This document shows positions 1 through 8,308 of a DNA stretch of 22,014 nucleotides, one piece after another (the first letter of the stretch is position 1; every line of letters starts with the position of its first letter). Made by a program: the position numbers and the translations under genes. The stretch is from contig JADKCY010000009.1 in assembly GCA_016718605.1 (NCBI GenBank), positions 1 to 22,014 on the forward strand. Reading direction: 5' to 3'. Origin of the DNA: Lysobacterales bacterium. Lineage in GTDB: Bacteria; Pseudomonadota; Gammaproteobacteria; Xanthomonadales; Xanthomonadaceae. Under the pieces are notes generated by a model, which saw only the letters and a list, made by a program, of their open reading frames with translations, had not been told where the DNA came from and searched no databases.

Positions 1-491
1 CCACGTTATATTGAGAAGGTGCCAATTAGACGTCGCCACAATAAGCTCAGCTGGCAAAGAGAGTCGAAAGACAACCGTGCATGACTCTTGGTCGAGTATC
101 TCATGGTAATGGTGAAAATATAGACCTCGAACAATGCGCTCAATAACCGAGTTGAAAACATGGGCTGGCCAGTGATAGGTGCGTCTACCGAGTTCAATAC
201 CGGAAAGCTGTTCAGATTTCGGCCTCTCCTATTGTGCTCGGAGGCTTGGCCAGCAGCTTTCAGTTATTCCGGGTATCGCCCTTGAGCTTTCCTTCAGAGT
301 TTGTTCGCTGACACGCCATTGTCTGCGACGCCTGCCGCAAGATAGACACGAAAATCAGAATCCATTGGTGCTGAGCCGTTGTTACATTCGACACACGCCG
401 GAACGGTGATTAGATTTTTCGGAAACGGCCTAACTAAGATCGCCTTTGGTGGGACGTGATCGCGGGTCGTTACCCGAGGCGCACGCCGCAT
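1..491 (-). CDS. HNH endonuclease-like protein, 3' end cut by window edge, frameshifted
   Basis: The protein carries an HNH-type nuclease signature near its N-terminus, TTRDHVPPKAIL, followed by LITVPACVECNN. DHVPP supplies the conserved Asp-His pair, and the later Cys-x2-Cys-Asn resembles the second half of the fold. A first Cys pair is not clear in this frame. After a frameshift at about 290-240 the protein resumes in another frame with GRRTYHWPAHVFNSVIER and VRGLYFHHYHEIL, a C-terminal pattern I associate with this HNH group; that frame stays open to position 1. ATG at 489-491 is the nearest start before the motif, but a start slightly upstream in another frame is possible. Function beyond metal-dependent DNA cleavage is inference. 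The 3' end is missing, and the internal frameshifts resemble the sequencing errors seen across this end of the window. Confidence 0.6.
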
Positions 492-1166
492 ATCGACACA
501 GGAGGTTGAAGTCGCGGCGGTCGACGGCCAGCAGTTCATCGGCCTGGAAGCGCTTCAGCACGCGGCTGACGGTTTCGGGTGCCAGGCGCAGGTAATTGGC
601 GATATCCGTTCTGGCCATCGTCAGGGTGAAGCGACGCGCGGAAAAGCCGCGTGCAGCGTAGCGTCGTGACAGGCTGATCAGGAAGGCGGCCATGCGTTCG
701 TCGGCGGTATGATCGCCCGCCAGCAGGGCGGCTTTGTTGATGTCGGCGCTGAGCGGAGGCGGAACAGTTGGCTTTTGGTCCGGGCATCTTCTGCGCCAGC
801 AGCGCCATCATCGGGAAGGAGAAGCGACAGAGGGTGACGGTATCCAGTGCGACGGCATTGCAGGGATAGCGACCATCGTGGATGCCGTTCAGTCGATCAC
901 TTCGCCGGGCAGGGAAAAGCCCAGCACCTGTTCGTTGCCATCGCGGTCGGTGATGTAGGTCTTGACCGTGCCGCCACGGACGGCGGCAATGGCGTTGAAC
1001 GGTTCGCCTTCACGGAATACATGCTCGCCCGCCTGCAATGGGCCGACATGTGCCACCAGGCAGTGCAGTTCTGCCAGGCCGGACTTGTCATAGCCCTCAG
1101 CGAGGCAAGCAGAAGAGAATGCGCAGGTCGAGCAGAAGGTCACGGCGTCACCGTCACCGTCGTCAT
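430..1166 (-). CDS. FNR/Anr-type Crp-family transcriptional regulator (frameshifted)
   Basis: This is an oxygen-sensing Crp/FNR-family activator. Near the N-terminus CSTCAFSSAC gives Cys-x2-Cys-x5-Cys, the spacing of the FNR [4Fe-4S] ligands, and a fourth Cys lies in VALDTVTLCRF, at the position of E. coli FNR Cys122. The cNMP-like beta-roll follows (EHVFREGEPFNAIAAVRGGT, then DGNEQVLGFSLPGEVI). The C-terminus has a helix-turn-helix, LTMARTDIANYLRLAPETVS followed by RVLKRF, close to the FNR recognition helix. The reading is split over at least three frames, with shifts near 1143, 890 and 700. ATG 1164-1166 begins a short leader that reaches the Cys cluster after a one-base shift. The end is uncertain because the last residues look out of frame and abut the HNH start. 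In the family, oxygen destroys the cluster and the dimer activates anaerobic genes; retention of all four Cys supports that role here. Confidence 0.8.
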
Positions 1167-1385
1167 GTTCCGGGCGAATGACGTGGCGATCTTTAGGTGT
1201 ACTACGTTCATTGGTCGACGTTCGGACGGGCGGTGGTTGCTCGAATACATGGTCTGCTCAGCCCTCGTTCCGGAGCAGTGCACGTGCAGCGCCAGTTTAC
1301 TGCGCCCGGACGCGGGTTGCGCCCCGCAATCCTTGCGCAACGCTGGAACCTGCGTGGATTCGATGAAAGCGCCGCGACTTGACGC

Positions 1386-2534
1386 TCAACTGAAATTCAG
1401 GCCGCTGTCGTTGCTGTCACGCGAGATCGCCGTCGGTGTGCCGCTGTACGCATCCGCGTAAGGATCGTGGTCTTCGCTGGCACCATCGGTAGGTCGGATC
1501 TTGAGCGCCAGACCATCGCGCGGAAGTCGGCTTTTGCCAGTGCTTCTTCTAGGTCGATCTTGCCGTCTTTGCAGAGGCCGGTAAAGCGACTGGTCGAAAG
1601 TTGCATGCCTTCCTGCGGCGAACGATCCATCGCTTCTTGATCTCATGCCCTGACCACGGCGGATCATGTCGCGGATCAGTGGCGTGTTGATCAGGATCTC
1701 CGTGGCGGGCAAGCGCTTTGTTGTCGACGCCAGTCACCAGACGTTGGCTGACTACGGCCTTGAGATTCAAGGCCAATGTCATCAGCACATTCTTGTGTGC
1801 TGACTCGGAAAGAAATTGAGGATGCGTTCCAAGAGTCTGGTCGGCATTGTTGGAGTACGCGTCGCCAGACACAGATGCCCGGTTTCGGCAAACGCGATGG
1901 CGGCCTCCATGGTCGCGGCGTCCAGGCCTTACCAATCAGGATCACGTCCGGTGCTTCGCGCATGGCGTTCTTCAGCGCGTTGGCGAAGGCATGGGTATCC
2001 AGACCGACTTCGCGCTGATTGACGATGGACTTCTTGTGCCGATGGAGAATTCAGTCGGGTCTTCCACCGTGAGAATGTGCCCGGTGGTATTGGTGTTGCG
2101 ATGGTCGATCATGGAAGCCAGCGTGGTCCGATTTTCCGAGCCGGTGGAGCCGACCACCAGCACCAGACCACGCGGTTCCATCACGATGTCTTTGAGGATA
2201 TCAGGAAGCTTGAGGTGATCGATGGTGGGAATCTCGCTCTTGATGCGCGAATCACCATGCCAACTTCGCCGCGCTGCTTGAACACGTTCACACGGAAGCG
2301 ACCCGCATCCTTCACAGCAATCGCCAAGTTGAGCTCAGATCGCGCTCGAACGCTGGTACTTGCCCTTCATCCATCAGCGAATAGGCAATTTTCTTCACCA
2401 CGCCGGCGGGCAGACCGGTGTTGCCCAGCGCGTCGAGTTTGCCCTCAACCTTGATGTTGACCGGCGCGCCGGTCGTCAAGAACATGTCCGATGCGTTTTT
2501 CCGTCATCGGCTTGAGAAAGTAGCCGATATCCAG
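1386..2534 (-). CDS. pilU: PilT/PilU-family type IV pilus retraction ATPase (heavily frameshifted)
   Basis: This is a hexameric secretion ATPase that powers pilus retraction at the inner membrane. Pieced together over several frames it reads DIGYFLKPMTEK, then a domain containing GAPVNIKVEGKLDALGN, then EPRGLVLVVGSTGSGK once two one-base errors in the Walker A are corrected. Next come TGHILTVEDPIEF (Asp box), EAPDVILIGE (Walker B), TLHSNNADQT (His box), FFPESAHKNVLMTLALNLKA, ATEILINTPLIRDMIRRGQ, a tract equivalent to GMQTFDQSLYR, and GKIDLEEALAKADSR. About 382 residues fits the family. The start is uncertain: CTG at 2532-2534 sits where homologues usually have ATG before DIGYFLK. I favour PilU-type over PilT from the overall wording, but only a tree would settle it. 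At least seven indels are present, several in homopolymers. The gene is upstream of the FNR-type regulator on the same strand. Confidence 0.8.
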
Positions 2535-2628
2535 GAAGCTGCCTCGATTGCGGTGGTCGTGTCGATTCCGGCAGGAGCGACGGGCTGCCGACTGCCCTGA
2601 TCCCCAAGTGCGGGTATTGCCCGCTACT

Positions 2629-2656
2629 TTGAACCAGCAGACGAGCATCATATGAC
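2629..2656 (+). promoter_or_regulatory. possible sigma-70 promoter for the DUF4398/OmpA pair
   Basis: TTGAAC at 2629-2634 and TATGAC at 2651-2656 are separated by 16 bases, within the divergent gap between the pilus ATPase and the DUF4398 gene. The match is only partial and is not supported by other evidence. Confidence 0.25.
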
Positions 2657-2701
2657 AGTGCACCACCCCTTGGTCCTTGCCGCAGTTCACTCTCCTGCAA
2701 G

Positions 2702-3073
2702 TTGGAAGCCACGCCCGCAGCACGTGATTGGCTCGCGCTGGCGTTTTTGCCGCTGCTGCCCGTGCACGCCCGGACACCGCCGCCACGGATCGAACTCGAT
2801 CGCGCCGAGCGTGCGGTGCAACGTGCCGGAAGCCGGTGCGGCCAGCGACGCGGATGCCGAGTTGCGGGCCGCAATGCATCACCTCGAAGCCTCGCGGGTC
2901 GCGCGGGAGGATCGCAAACGAAAGGATGAGATCGCCCTTGCGGCCCGTGCAGAGCTGGAAGCGGAACTTGCGACTGCCGTGACCCGTGCCGCGCAAGCTG
3001 CCGCGCGGTGCAGGAAAAGGTCGATGCCAATGCCGGTCTACGGCGTGATCTGCTTGGGGAGAACGCACGATGA
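2702..3073 (+). CDS. DUF4398-type envelope protein, probable lipoprotein (frameshifted)
   Basis: A small alpha-helical envelope protein rich in Ala, Glu and Arg. The N-terminal frame reads ARDWLALAFLPLLP followed by a Pro-rich linker and IELDRAERAVQRA, typical of the exported start of DUF4398 proteins. The middle continues in another frame (DADAELRAAMHHLEASRVAR, ALAARAELEAELATAV), and the last part returns to the first frame (VDANAGLRRDLLGENAR, stop 3071-3073). Two compensating indels, near 2830 and 3003, explain this. A lipobox Cys may lie just after LLP, where the frames are ambiguous (the base run reads as P-C-T-P one frame over). The start shown is TTG 2702; a nearby GTG or an upstream codon is possible. 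The stop overlaps the ATG of the next gene as ATGA, so the two are almost certainly co-translated. Molecular role is unknown; family members occur beside OmpA-like proteins. Confidence 0.65.
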
Positions 3074-4022
3074 ATGCCCTGAGAAACGCATTGCTGTTGT
3101 TGCTGTGGATGGCACCGCTCTGCGCAGCACCACGCCCGGATCCCGAACTGGAAGCATTGCAGCAGAGTCTGGCGGAGCTGGAGGCTGATCCCAGTCTGGG
3201 TGGCTTGGCCGCAGGTGAGGTCGAGCGTGCGCGGCAGGCCGTCCAGACCGTTGCCGAAACCGCCAAGCGCAAGCGACCTGAACCGATTTTTCTCGCCCAG
3301 CGTCGAATCGCCATCGCCCGCGCGGTCGCAGAGCGCGAGTTGGCTGAGCGCCAATTGGCTCAATTGGAACGCGAGCATGACCGTATCCTTCTGCAAGCGG
3401 CCCAGCGCGAGGCAGAAGCGGCGCGCCGTGAGGCGGAAAGCCTGCGATTGCTCAGTCTGACACGTGCGGAGGAAACGGAACGCGCACTGCAGATTGCCGA
3501 TGCCGCGCGCGTCGAATCCGAGCTCTCCATGGCGGAAGCAGAGGCCTCACGCCGTGTCGCCGATGCGCAGGCTGAAGAGGCTGCCTTGGCGCGACGCGAA
3601 GCCGAGCTTGCGGCGGAAGCCGCCGAGAGTCTGCGCCTGCAGCTCAACAGCATGACGGCGCGTCGCGACGCGCGTGGTCAAGTGATGACTTTGTCGGGCG
3701 ACGCCTTTGCCAGCGGCGGGGCAAGTTTGAGACCCGAGGCCGATGCCAATTTGCAACGCGTCATCCAGTTCGTGCAGGGTCAGCCGACCGCGCGCGTGTT
3801 GATCGAGGGCATACCGACAGTCAGGGCAGTGCCAATCTCAACCAGGTCTTGTCACAGAAGCGTGCTGAAGCCGTGCGTGACGCGCTGATTGCGGCGGGCG
3901 TGGAAGCTGGACGCCTGCGCGCACTGGGGTCTGGCGAGGATCGTCCCATCGACGACAACAGCAGCAACGAGGGGCGGGCACGCAACCGTCGCGTCGAAAT
4001 CGTGCTGGAACAGGGGCAGTAG
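3070..4022 (+). CDS. DUF4398/OmpA-like peptidoglycan-associated envelope protein (one frameshift)
   Basis: Residues 1-20 form a signal peptide (NALLLLLWMAPLCAAP). A DUF4398-like helical segment follows, then a long Ala/Glu/Arg coiled coil to about residue 195. The C-terminus is an OmpA-type domain: VMTLSGDAFASGGASLRPEA, then VLIEG, then after a one-base loss at 3810-3811 (expected GGCCAT) HTDSQGSANLNQVLSQKRAE, VRDALIAAGVEAGRLRALGS and NEGRARNRRVEIVLEQ. The TDS, LSQKRA and NRRVEI elements are the peptidoglycan-binding core of OmpA/Pal domains. The protein should span the periplasm and hold the wall. ATG 3070 overlaps the upstream DUF4398 stop. The pairing is a known arrangement in proteobacteria. 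Reading through the single indel restores about 317 residues, so I treat the gene as intact. Confidence 0.85.
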
Positions 4023-4359
4023 TCCGCGGTGCGCCTTCGCGTGTCAGGGTTTTTCCCATCGCCACTTTTGGTAACGGTTTTCTAACGCGTTTTCACCCGG
4101 AAAACACGCAAAAAGCAATAAAAACAAATAGATAAGAAATCACTTGCGGGGCAGAACTCAGGCGCGTAGCGTCGACTCGACGGTGCGTTGCACCGCTCGG
4201 GAGAATTGCGATGGCCACGGCATTCAGATCGCGCGCAATCCACGGCCTCAGGGCTGGCGCAGACCTGCGGTGTCAGCACGCCACGCGTCGCTGCGTTCGA
4301 TAGTCGCCTCGCGGGGTAACCCGTGGGGCGTTGTTGTTTCTGAGCCAGGAGGAAGCGCG
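4023..4359. other. gene-free stretch with an AT-rich island
   Basis: No convincing gene is visible here. Around 4086-4110 there is an imperfect inverted repeat (GTTTTC facing GAAAAC), followed at 4108-4141 by an A-rich tract that stands out from the GC-rich surroundings. The repeat could end the OmpA transcript, and the A-rich tract could be an UP-like element or part of a promoter for the DUF465 gene. Neither has a clear U-run or -10/-35 pair. The remaining bases to 4346 show nothing recognisable. Confidence 0.35.
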
Positions 4360-4581
4360 ATGTTCGAAGGTCAACAGCACGAAGTCGAAGCCTTGATGCA
4401 ACAGGACGTGGAGTTCCGTCAGTTGTATCACCGCCACCGGCAGTTGGACCGCCAGGTCAGCAATGTCGAGTTGGGCGTGCAGGCAGTCGGAGATCAACGA
4501 CTGACTGAAATGAAACGCGAGAAGCTTCGAACCAAACAGCGACTGACGCGTTTGTTTGACAGCCGCAACGCGGCGCGCTGA
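4360..4581 (+). CDS. DUF465 (YdcH-like) small protein
   Basis: A 73-residue cytosolic, mostly helical protein. The pattern FRQLYHRHRQLDRQVSNVE followed by LTEMKREKLRTKQRLTRLF matches the DUF465/YdcH layout, in which a His/Leu-rich first helix pairs with a Lys/Arg-rich second helix ending in a conserved KxKLKxxIxxLL-type segment. ATG 4360 is chosen because a strong Shine-Dalgarno, AGGAGGAAG, lies at 4347-4355. No biochemical function is established for the family. The gene stands alone and converges on the PfkB-type kinase with only a hairpin between them. Confidence 0.8.
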   Translation: MFEGQQHEVEALMQQDVEFRQLYHRHRQLDRQVSNVELGVQAVGDQRLTEMKREKLRTKQRLTRLFDSRNAAR

Positions 4582-4589
4582 ATCCCTGG

Positions 4590-4610
4590 CCCCGCCGCAT
4601 GGCGGCGGGG
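4590..4610. terminator. hairpin between convergent genes
   Basis: Nine perfectly paired GC-rich bases (4590-4598 with 4602-4610) enclose an ATG loop. It lies just after the DUF465 stop and just before the 3' end of the kinase, so it could serve both strands. There is no T-run on either side, so termination efficiency is uncertain. Confidence 0.55.
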
Positions 4611-4616
4611 GCTCAC

Positions 4617-5551
4617 TTACTTGAGTGCGTAACCGAACTGCTGACGGAACTGCTCGGCAAATCGCGCGTAGTCGAAGCGTTGATTTTGCGGGCCGAGATG
4701 CTCGATCTTCAGCGCCCCCATCAACGACGCAATGCGGCCCGAAGTCGCCATGTCGTGGCCATTCATCAAGCCGAAGATCAGACCCGCACGGTAGGCGTCG
4801 CCGCAGCCGGTCGGATCGACAACACGGATGGCGTCGGCGGCTGGCACGGTCATCATGCCGCTCTTGCTGCGAACCTCGGAGCCGCGTGGCCCGCGCGTGA
4901 TGATGTAAGCGCTGACGCGTTCGGCGATGTCCTTTCGCTCAGGCCCGTGCGCTCCTGCAACAGGCTTGACTCGTAATCGTTGACGGTCACGTAGGTCGCC
5001 TGTTCGATCATGGTCCGCAGCTCTTCGCCATTGAACAGCGGCATCGCTTGGCCCGGATCGAAGATGAAGGGAATGCCCAGTTCGGCAAACTCGCGCGAGT
5101 TCTGCAGCATGGCATCGTAGCCGTCTGGGCCGACGATGCCGAAGTCGACGTCGGCGACATCTTTCACGTGGTTTTCGTAGGAACGCATCATGGCGCCCGG
5201 ATGGAACGCCGTGATCTGGTTGTCATCCAGATCGGTGGTGATGAAGGCCTGTGCCGTGTAGAGGTCGTCAATCACCTTGACGTGATCAAGGCGGATGCCG
5301 CATTCCTCGAAGTGCAGACGGTACGGGCCAAAATCCTGTCCCACAGTGGCCATGGGAATGGGTTCGCCACCCAGTAATTTGAGGTTGTAGGCGATATTGC
5401 CCGCACAGCCACCAAATTCGCGGCGCATGCGCGGCACCAGGAAGGAGACATTCAGGATGTGCACCTTGTCCGGCAGGATGTGGTTCTTGAACTGGTCCGG
5501 GAACACCATGATGGTGTCGTAGGCCAATGAGCCACAGATCAATGCCGCCAT
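4617..5551 (-). CDS. PfkB-family (adenosine/carbohydrate) kinase, one frameshift
   Basis: A ribokinase-fold sugar or nucleoside kinase. The start MAALICGSLAYDTIMVFPDQ, then FGGCAGNIAYNLKLLGGEPI (substrate-binding Gly-rich motif), ATVGQDFGPY, and VDPTGCGDAYRAGL are the PfkB signatures. The GCGD carries the catalytic Asp and anion hole. The frame breaks near 4933-4935, where a run of three T is probably short by one; after repair the protein continues LSEKDIAERVSAYIITRGPR and reaches VVDPTGCGD without interruption. Total length is about 311 residues, normal for the family. ATG 5549-5551 is the start before the first beta strand. The exact substrate is uncertain: the wording resembles proteins annotated as adenosine kinase or 'carbohydrate kinase family' in Xanthomonadales. 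The gene is divergent from mreB. Confidence 0.88.
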
Positions 5552-5630
5552 GTCAATCGACTCCACTCGGCACTGGCGTGGCGGAGGAGATCTCCGCACC
5601 TTGGGCGCTGCGCCGCTCAAATGGCCGCAA

Positions 5631-5659
5631 AGCATACTCATGCCAGACGAGCAGGTCAC
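5631..5659 (-). promoter_or_regulatory. possible promoter of the PfkB-type kinase
   Basis: On the minus strand, GTGACC (plus 5654-5659) and TATGCT (plus 5631-5636) are separated by 17 bases, about 80 bases before the kinase ATG. Each hexamer matches the consensus at four of six positions. Confidence 0.35.
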
Positions 5660-5721
5660 TGAGGACGCGCACGCGCTTGCCAGACCTGTCTGAACGGCAA
5701 GCTGCAAACAAAGACGATTTC

Positions 5722-5750
5722 TTGCTGCTAAACCGCGTACTTGCTAGGCT
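5722..5750 (+). promoter_or_regulatory. possible promoter of the mreBCD-mrdA-rodA operon
   Basis: TTGCTG (5722-5727) and TAGGCT (5745-5750) are separated by exactly 17 bases and lie 31 bases before the mreB ATG. The key first two and last positions of the -10 box match. The resulting leader would be short, and no clear Shine-Dalgarno precedes mreB. Confidence 0.4.
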
Positions 5751-5781
5751 TTAACGCTTTTCGCGCCGGGCTGAATTCCCC

Positions 5782-6828
5782 ATGTTCAAGAGTCTCCGTG
5801 GTCTGTTCTCGAATGACCTGTCCATCGACCTCGGTACGGCCAACACGCTGATCTATGTGCGCGGCCAGGGGATCATCCTCAATGAGCCTTCAGTGGTTGC
5901 GATCCGACAGGATCGCGGTCCGGGTTCCCACAAGTCGGTCGCGGCGGTTGGGCACGAAGCCAAACGCATGTTGGGTCGTACGCCGGGAAACATCACCACC
6001 ATCCGTCCCATGAAGGACGGCGTGATCGCGGACTTCTCGACCACCGAGGAGATGCTCAAGCACTTCATTCGCAAAGTGCACAAAGGTCGCTTCCTTCGCC
6101 CGAGTCCGCGCGTCCTGATCTGTGTGCCTTGTGGCTCGACCCAGGTCGAACGGCGCGCCATCAAGGAATCGGCCGAAGAGGCTGGTGCACGTGAGGTCTT
6201 CCTGATTGAAGAACCGATGGCGGCTGCCATTGGTGCGGGCATACCTGTTCACGAAGCGCGTGGCTCGATGGTGCTGGACATTGGCGGTGGTACGTCCGAA
6301 GTGGCGGTGATTTCGCTGAACGGGATTGTCTACTCCGCCTCGGTGCGAATTGGTGGCGACCGCTTCGATGAGGCGATCATCGGTTATGTGCGCCGCAACC
6401 ACGGCACCTTGATTGGCGAAACCACGGCGGAGAAGATCAAGCTGGAAATCGGCTGCGCCTTCCCGCAAGAAGAAGTCAAAGAGATTGAAGTGTCAGGTCG
6501 CAATCTGGCCGAAGGCGTACCGCGCAATTTCACCATCAATTCCAACGAAGTCCTGGAAGCTCTGCACGAACCCTTGGCGGGCATCACCAGTGCGGTGCGT
6601 GCTGCCTTGGAACAAACGCCGCCCGAACTGTGCTCGGATGTTGCCGAGCGCGGCATCGTGCTGACCGGTGGTGGTGCTTTGTTGCGCGACCTCGACAAGC
6701 TGATTTCCGAAGAAACCGGCCTGCATGTGCATGTCGCTGACGATCCGCTGACCTGTGTTGCGCGTGGCGGTGGCCGGGCCTTGGAGTTGATTGACATGCA
6801 CGGCAACGATTTCTTCGCGCCGGAGTGA
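5782..6828 (+). CDS. mreB: rod-shape-determining actin homologue MreB
   Basis: MreB polymerises into membrane-bound filaments that steer lateral cell-wall synthesis. At 348 residues it has the usual length. Visible actin-fold motifs are the phosphate-1 loop IDLGTANTLIYV (residues 15-26), EEPMAAAIGAG (143-153), phosphate-2 DIGGGTSEVAVI (166-177) and the adenosine motif VLTGGGALL near residue 294. The N-terminal MFKSLRGLFS is the amphipathic membrane-binding segment common in Gram-negative MreB. It is the first gene of the elongasome operon and the reading is intact throughout. About 55 bases separate it from mreC. Confidence 0.98.
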   Translation: MFKSLRGLFSNDLSIDLGTANTLIYVRGQGIILNEPSVVAIRQDRGPGSHKSVAAVGHEAKRMLGRTPGNITTIRPMKDGVIADFSTTEEMLKHFIRKVHKGRFLRPSPRVLICVPCGSTQVERRAIKESAEEAGAREVFLIEEPMAAAIGAGIPVHEARGSMVLDIGGGTSEVAVISLNGIVYSASVRIGGDRFDEAIIGYVRRNHGTLIGETTAEKIKLEIGCAFPQEEVKEIEVSGRNLAEGVPRNFTINSNEVLEALHEPLAGITSAVRAALEQTPPELCSDVAERGIVLTGGGALLRDLDKLISEETGLHVHVADDPLTCVARGGGRALELIDMHGNDFFAPE

Positions 6829-6883
6829 TGCGGCGGATGCGTGCAACGTGATTTGAGACAAGGACGCGCCGACGGATGGTCTG

Positions 6884-7826
6884 GTGAACAGTAGCAGCCG
6901 CAGTGCACCCTTGTTCGGCGAAGGCAGCAGCACATTGATGTTGCTGCTGTACTTGTCGCTGGCTATCGTGTTGATGGTGACCGACTACCGTACGGATAGC
7001 TTGGGCAAGGTGCGCCAATCCGCCAGTCTCTTGTTGCAGCCCTTCTACACAATGGCCTCGTTACCTGCGAGGTTGGCGCATGACCTGCGCGACGCTTGGG
7101 TCGCACGCGAAGCAGTTCAGGCCGAGCGAGACGGCGCACGTCAGCAACTGCTGATCGCGCGTGCGCAGTTGGATCGTTTGCAGGCGGTTCAGCAGGAGAA
7201 CCAGCGCTTGCGCGAATTGTTGGGCGGTACGCGCGGATTGCAGATGAGCGTGCAACTGGCCAACGTCGTCGATGTCGATCTGGACCCTTTTCGGCACCGC
7301 ATCCAACTGGATGGGTGAAGAGAGTGGCGTGCGCGAAGGATTGGCGCTGATCGATGCCAGCGGTGTGGTTGGACAAGTGCTGTCGGTGGGACCGCGACGC
7401 TCGACGGCGCTGCTGATTTCCGATCCCAGCCATGGCGTGCCGGTACAGGTTGTTCGCACCGGATTGCGTGTGGTCGCCTTTGGTACAGGCGAGACTGACC
7501 GTTTGCGTTTGCCGAACATCCCGCAGAGTGCGGATATTCGTGTCGGTGACGCCCTGGTGACCTCCGGCTTGGGTGGGCGCTTCCCGGCCGGTTTGCCTGT
7601 TGCAACGGTCGCCAGTTTGCAGCCCGATGACACGCGCCTGTTCATGATTGCGTCGGCGACGCCCACGGCCGCACTGGATCGCAGTGGGCAGTTGCTGTTG
7701 CTTTGGACCGCGGAAGCGACGCCCGAGGTCGGTCCGCCGCTTCATCTGGCCGAGCCTGAGACACAGGCGCGCAGCACAGAGCAGGTGAATGACCCAGCCG
7801 ATGCAGCGCAGCAGGGCGTTCAATGA
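6884..7826 (+). CDS. mreC: rod-shape-determining protein MreC (one internal frameshift)
   Basis: MreC is a bitopic inner-membrane protein whose periplasmic domain activates PBP2. A transmembrane helix (LMLLLYLSLAIVLMV) lies near residues 18-32, followed by a coiled coil (AVQAERDGARQQLLIARAQL, LQAVQQENQRLRELLGG), then the beta-domain DVDLDPFRHRIQLD. The frame breaks at 7312-7318 in a premature TGA and resumes one frame over with GEESGVREGLALIDASGVVG and VLVGDALVTSGLGGRFPAGL-like elements. The family usually has a residue such as Lys between LD and G here, so a two-base loss fits better than a one-base gain. GTG 6884 is the start; an ATG a few bases upstream hits a stop at once. The end overlaps mreD as ATGA. 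The break is probably a sequence error, because the gene is normally essential for rod shape. Confidence 0.93.
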
Positions 7827-8308
7827 TGCGCTTGCCACGCCTTCCAACGTTCACCGTGTCCGTGCTTCTGGCGCTGATTTTCGGCCTGTTGCCCATGCCG
7901 GCAGGTTGGGCACTGTTCAAGCCGTGGTGGTTGGCCTTGGTGATGATTTACTGGACCTTGGAGTCGCCGCAGCAAGCGGGACTGGGTCGCCTGTTTCTGA
8001 TCGGGCTGTTGGCGGATTTGCTTTACGGCAGCTTGCTGGGTGAACAGGCCTTGCGCCTATGTATTCTGGGTTTTTTGCTGCTGCGCTTTCGCGCCCGCTT
8101 GCGGTTTTTTCCGATGTGGCAGCAAGCACTTGCGGTGCTCGCACTGCTGTTGAACGACCGCATGGTGGTACTGATGGTGCGCGGCCTGTCGGGTGAAGGC
8201 TTGCCGCCGTGGACGTTCTGGGTCGCGCCTTGGATTGGCATGGCGCTGTGGCCCTGGCTGTTCCTGGTGCTGGATACCGCACGCCTGCACAGTCGCGGAA
8301 AGTCCTGA
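7823..8308 (+). CDS. mreD: rod-shape-determining protein MreD
   Basis: A 161-residue, strongly hydrophobic inner-membrane protein with about five predicted helices (for example VSVLLALIFGLLPM, WWLALVMIYWTLES, LFLIGLLADLLYGSLLG, ALRLCILGFLLLRF, WIGMALWPWLFLVL). The DLLYGSLLGEQALRLCILG stretch is the conserved part of the MreD family. It works with MreB, MreC, RodA and PBP2 in the elongasome. ATG 7823 overlaps the mreC stop, and its TGA is followed immediately by the mrdA GTG, so translation is coupled on both sides. Confidence 0.95.
   Translation: MMRLPRLPTFTVSVLLALIFGLLPMPAGWALFKPWWLALVMIYWTLESPQQAGLGRLFLIGLLADLLYGSLLGEQALRLCILGFLLLRFRARLRFFPMWQQALAVLALLLNDRMVVLMVRGLSGEGLPPWTFWVAPWIGMALWPWLFLVLDTARLHSRGKS

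Noticed and set aside
847..1461. 204-codon plus-strand frame across the FNR-type gene
   Set aside because: It is antisense to the FNR Cys cluster and the end of the pilus ATPase, and has no domain.
2445..3396. Two long minus-strand open frames (289 and 306 codons) opposite the DUF4398/OmpA genes
   Set aside because: They show no recognisable domain, overlap each other in different frames, and lie opposite genes with clear family motifs. Long antisense frames are common in GC-rich DNA.
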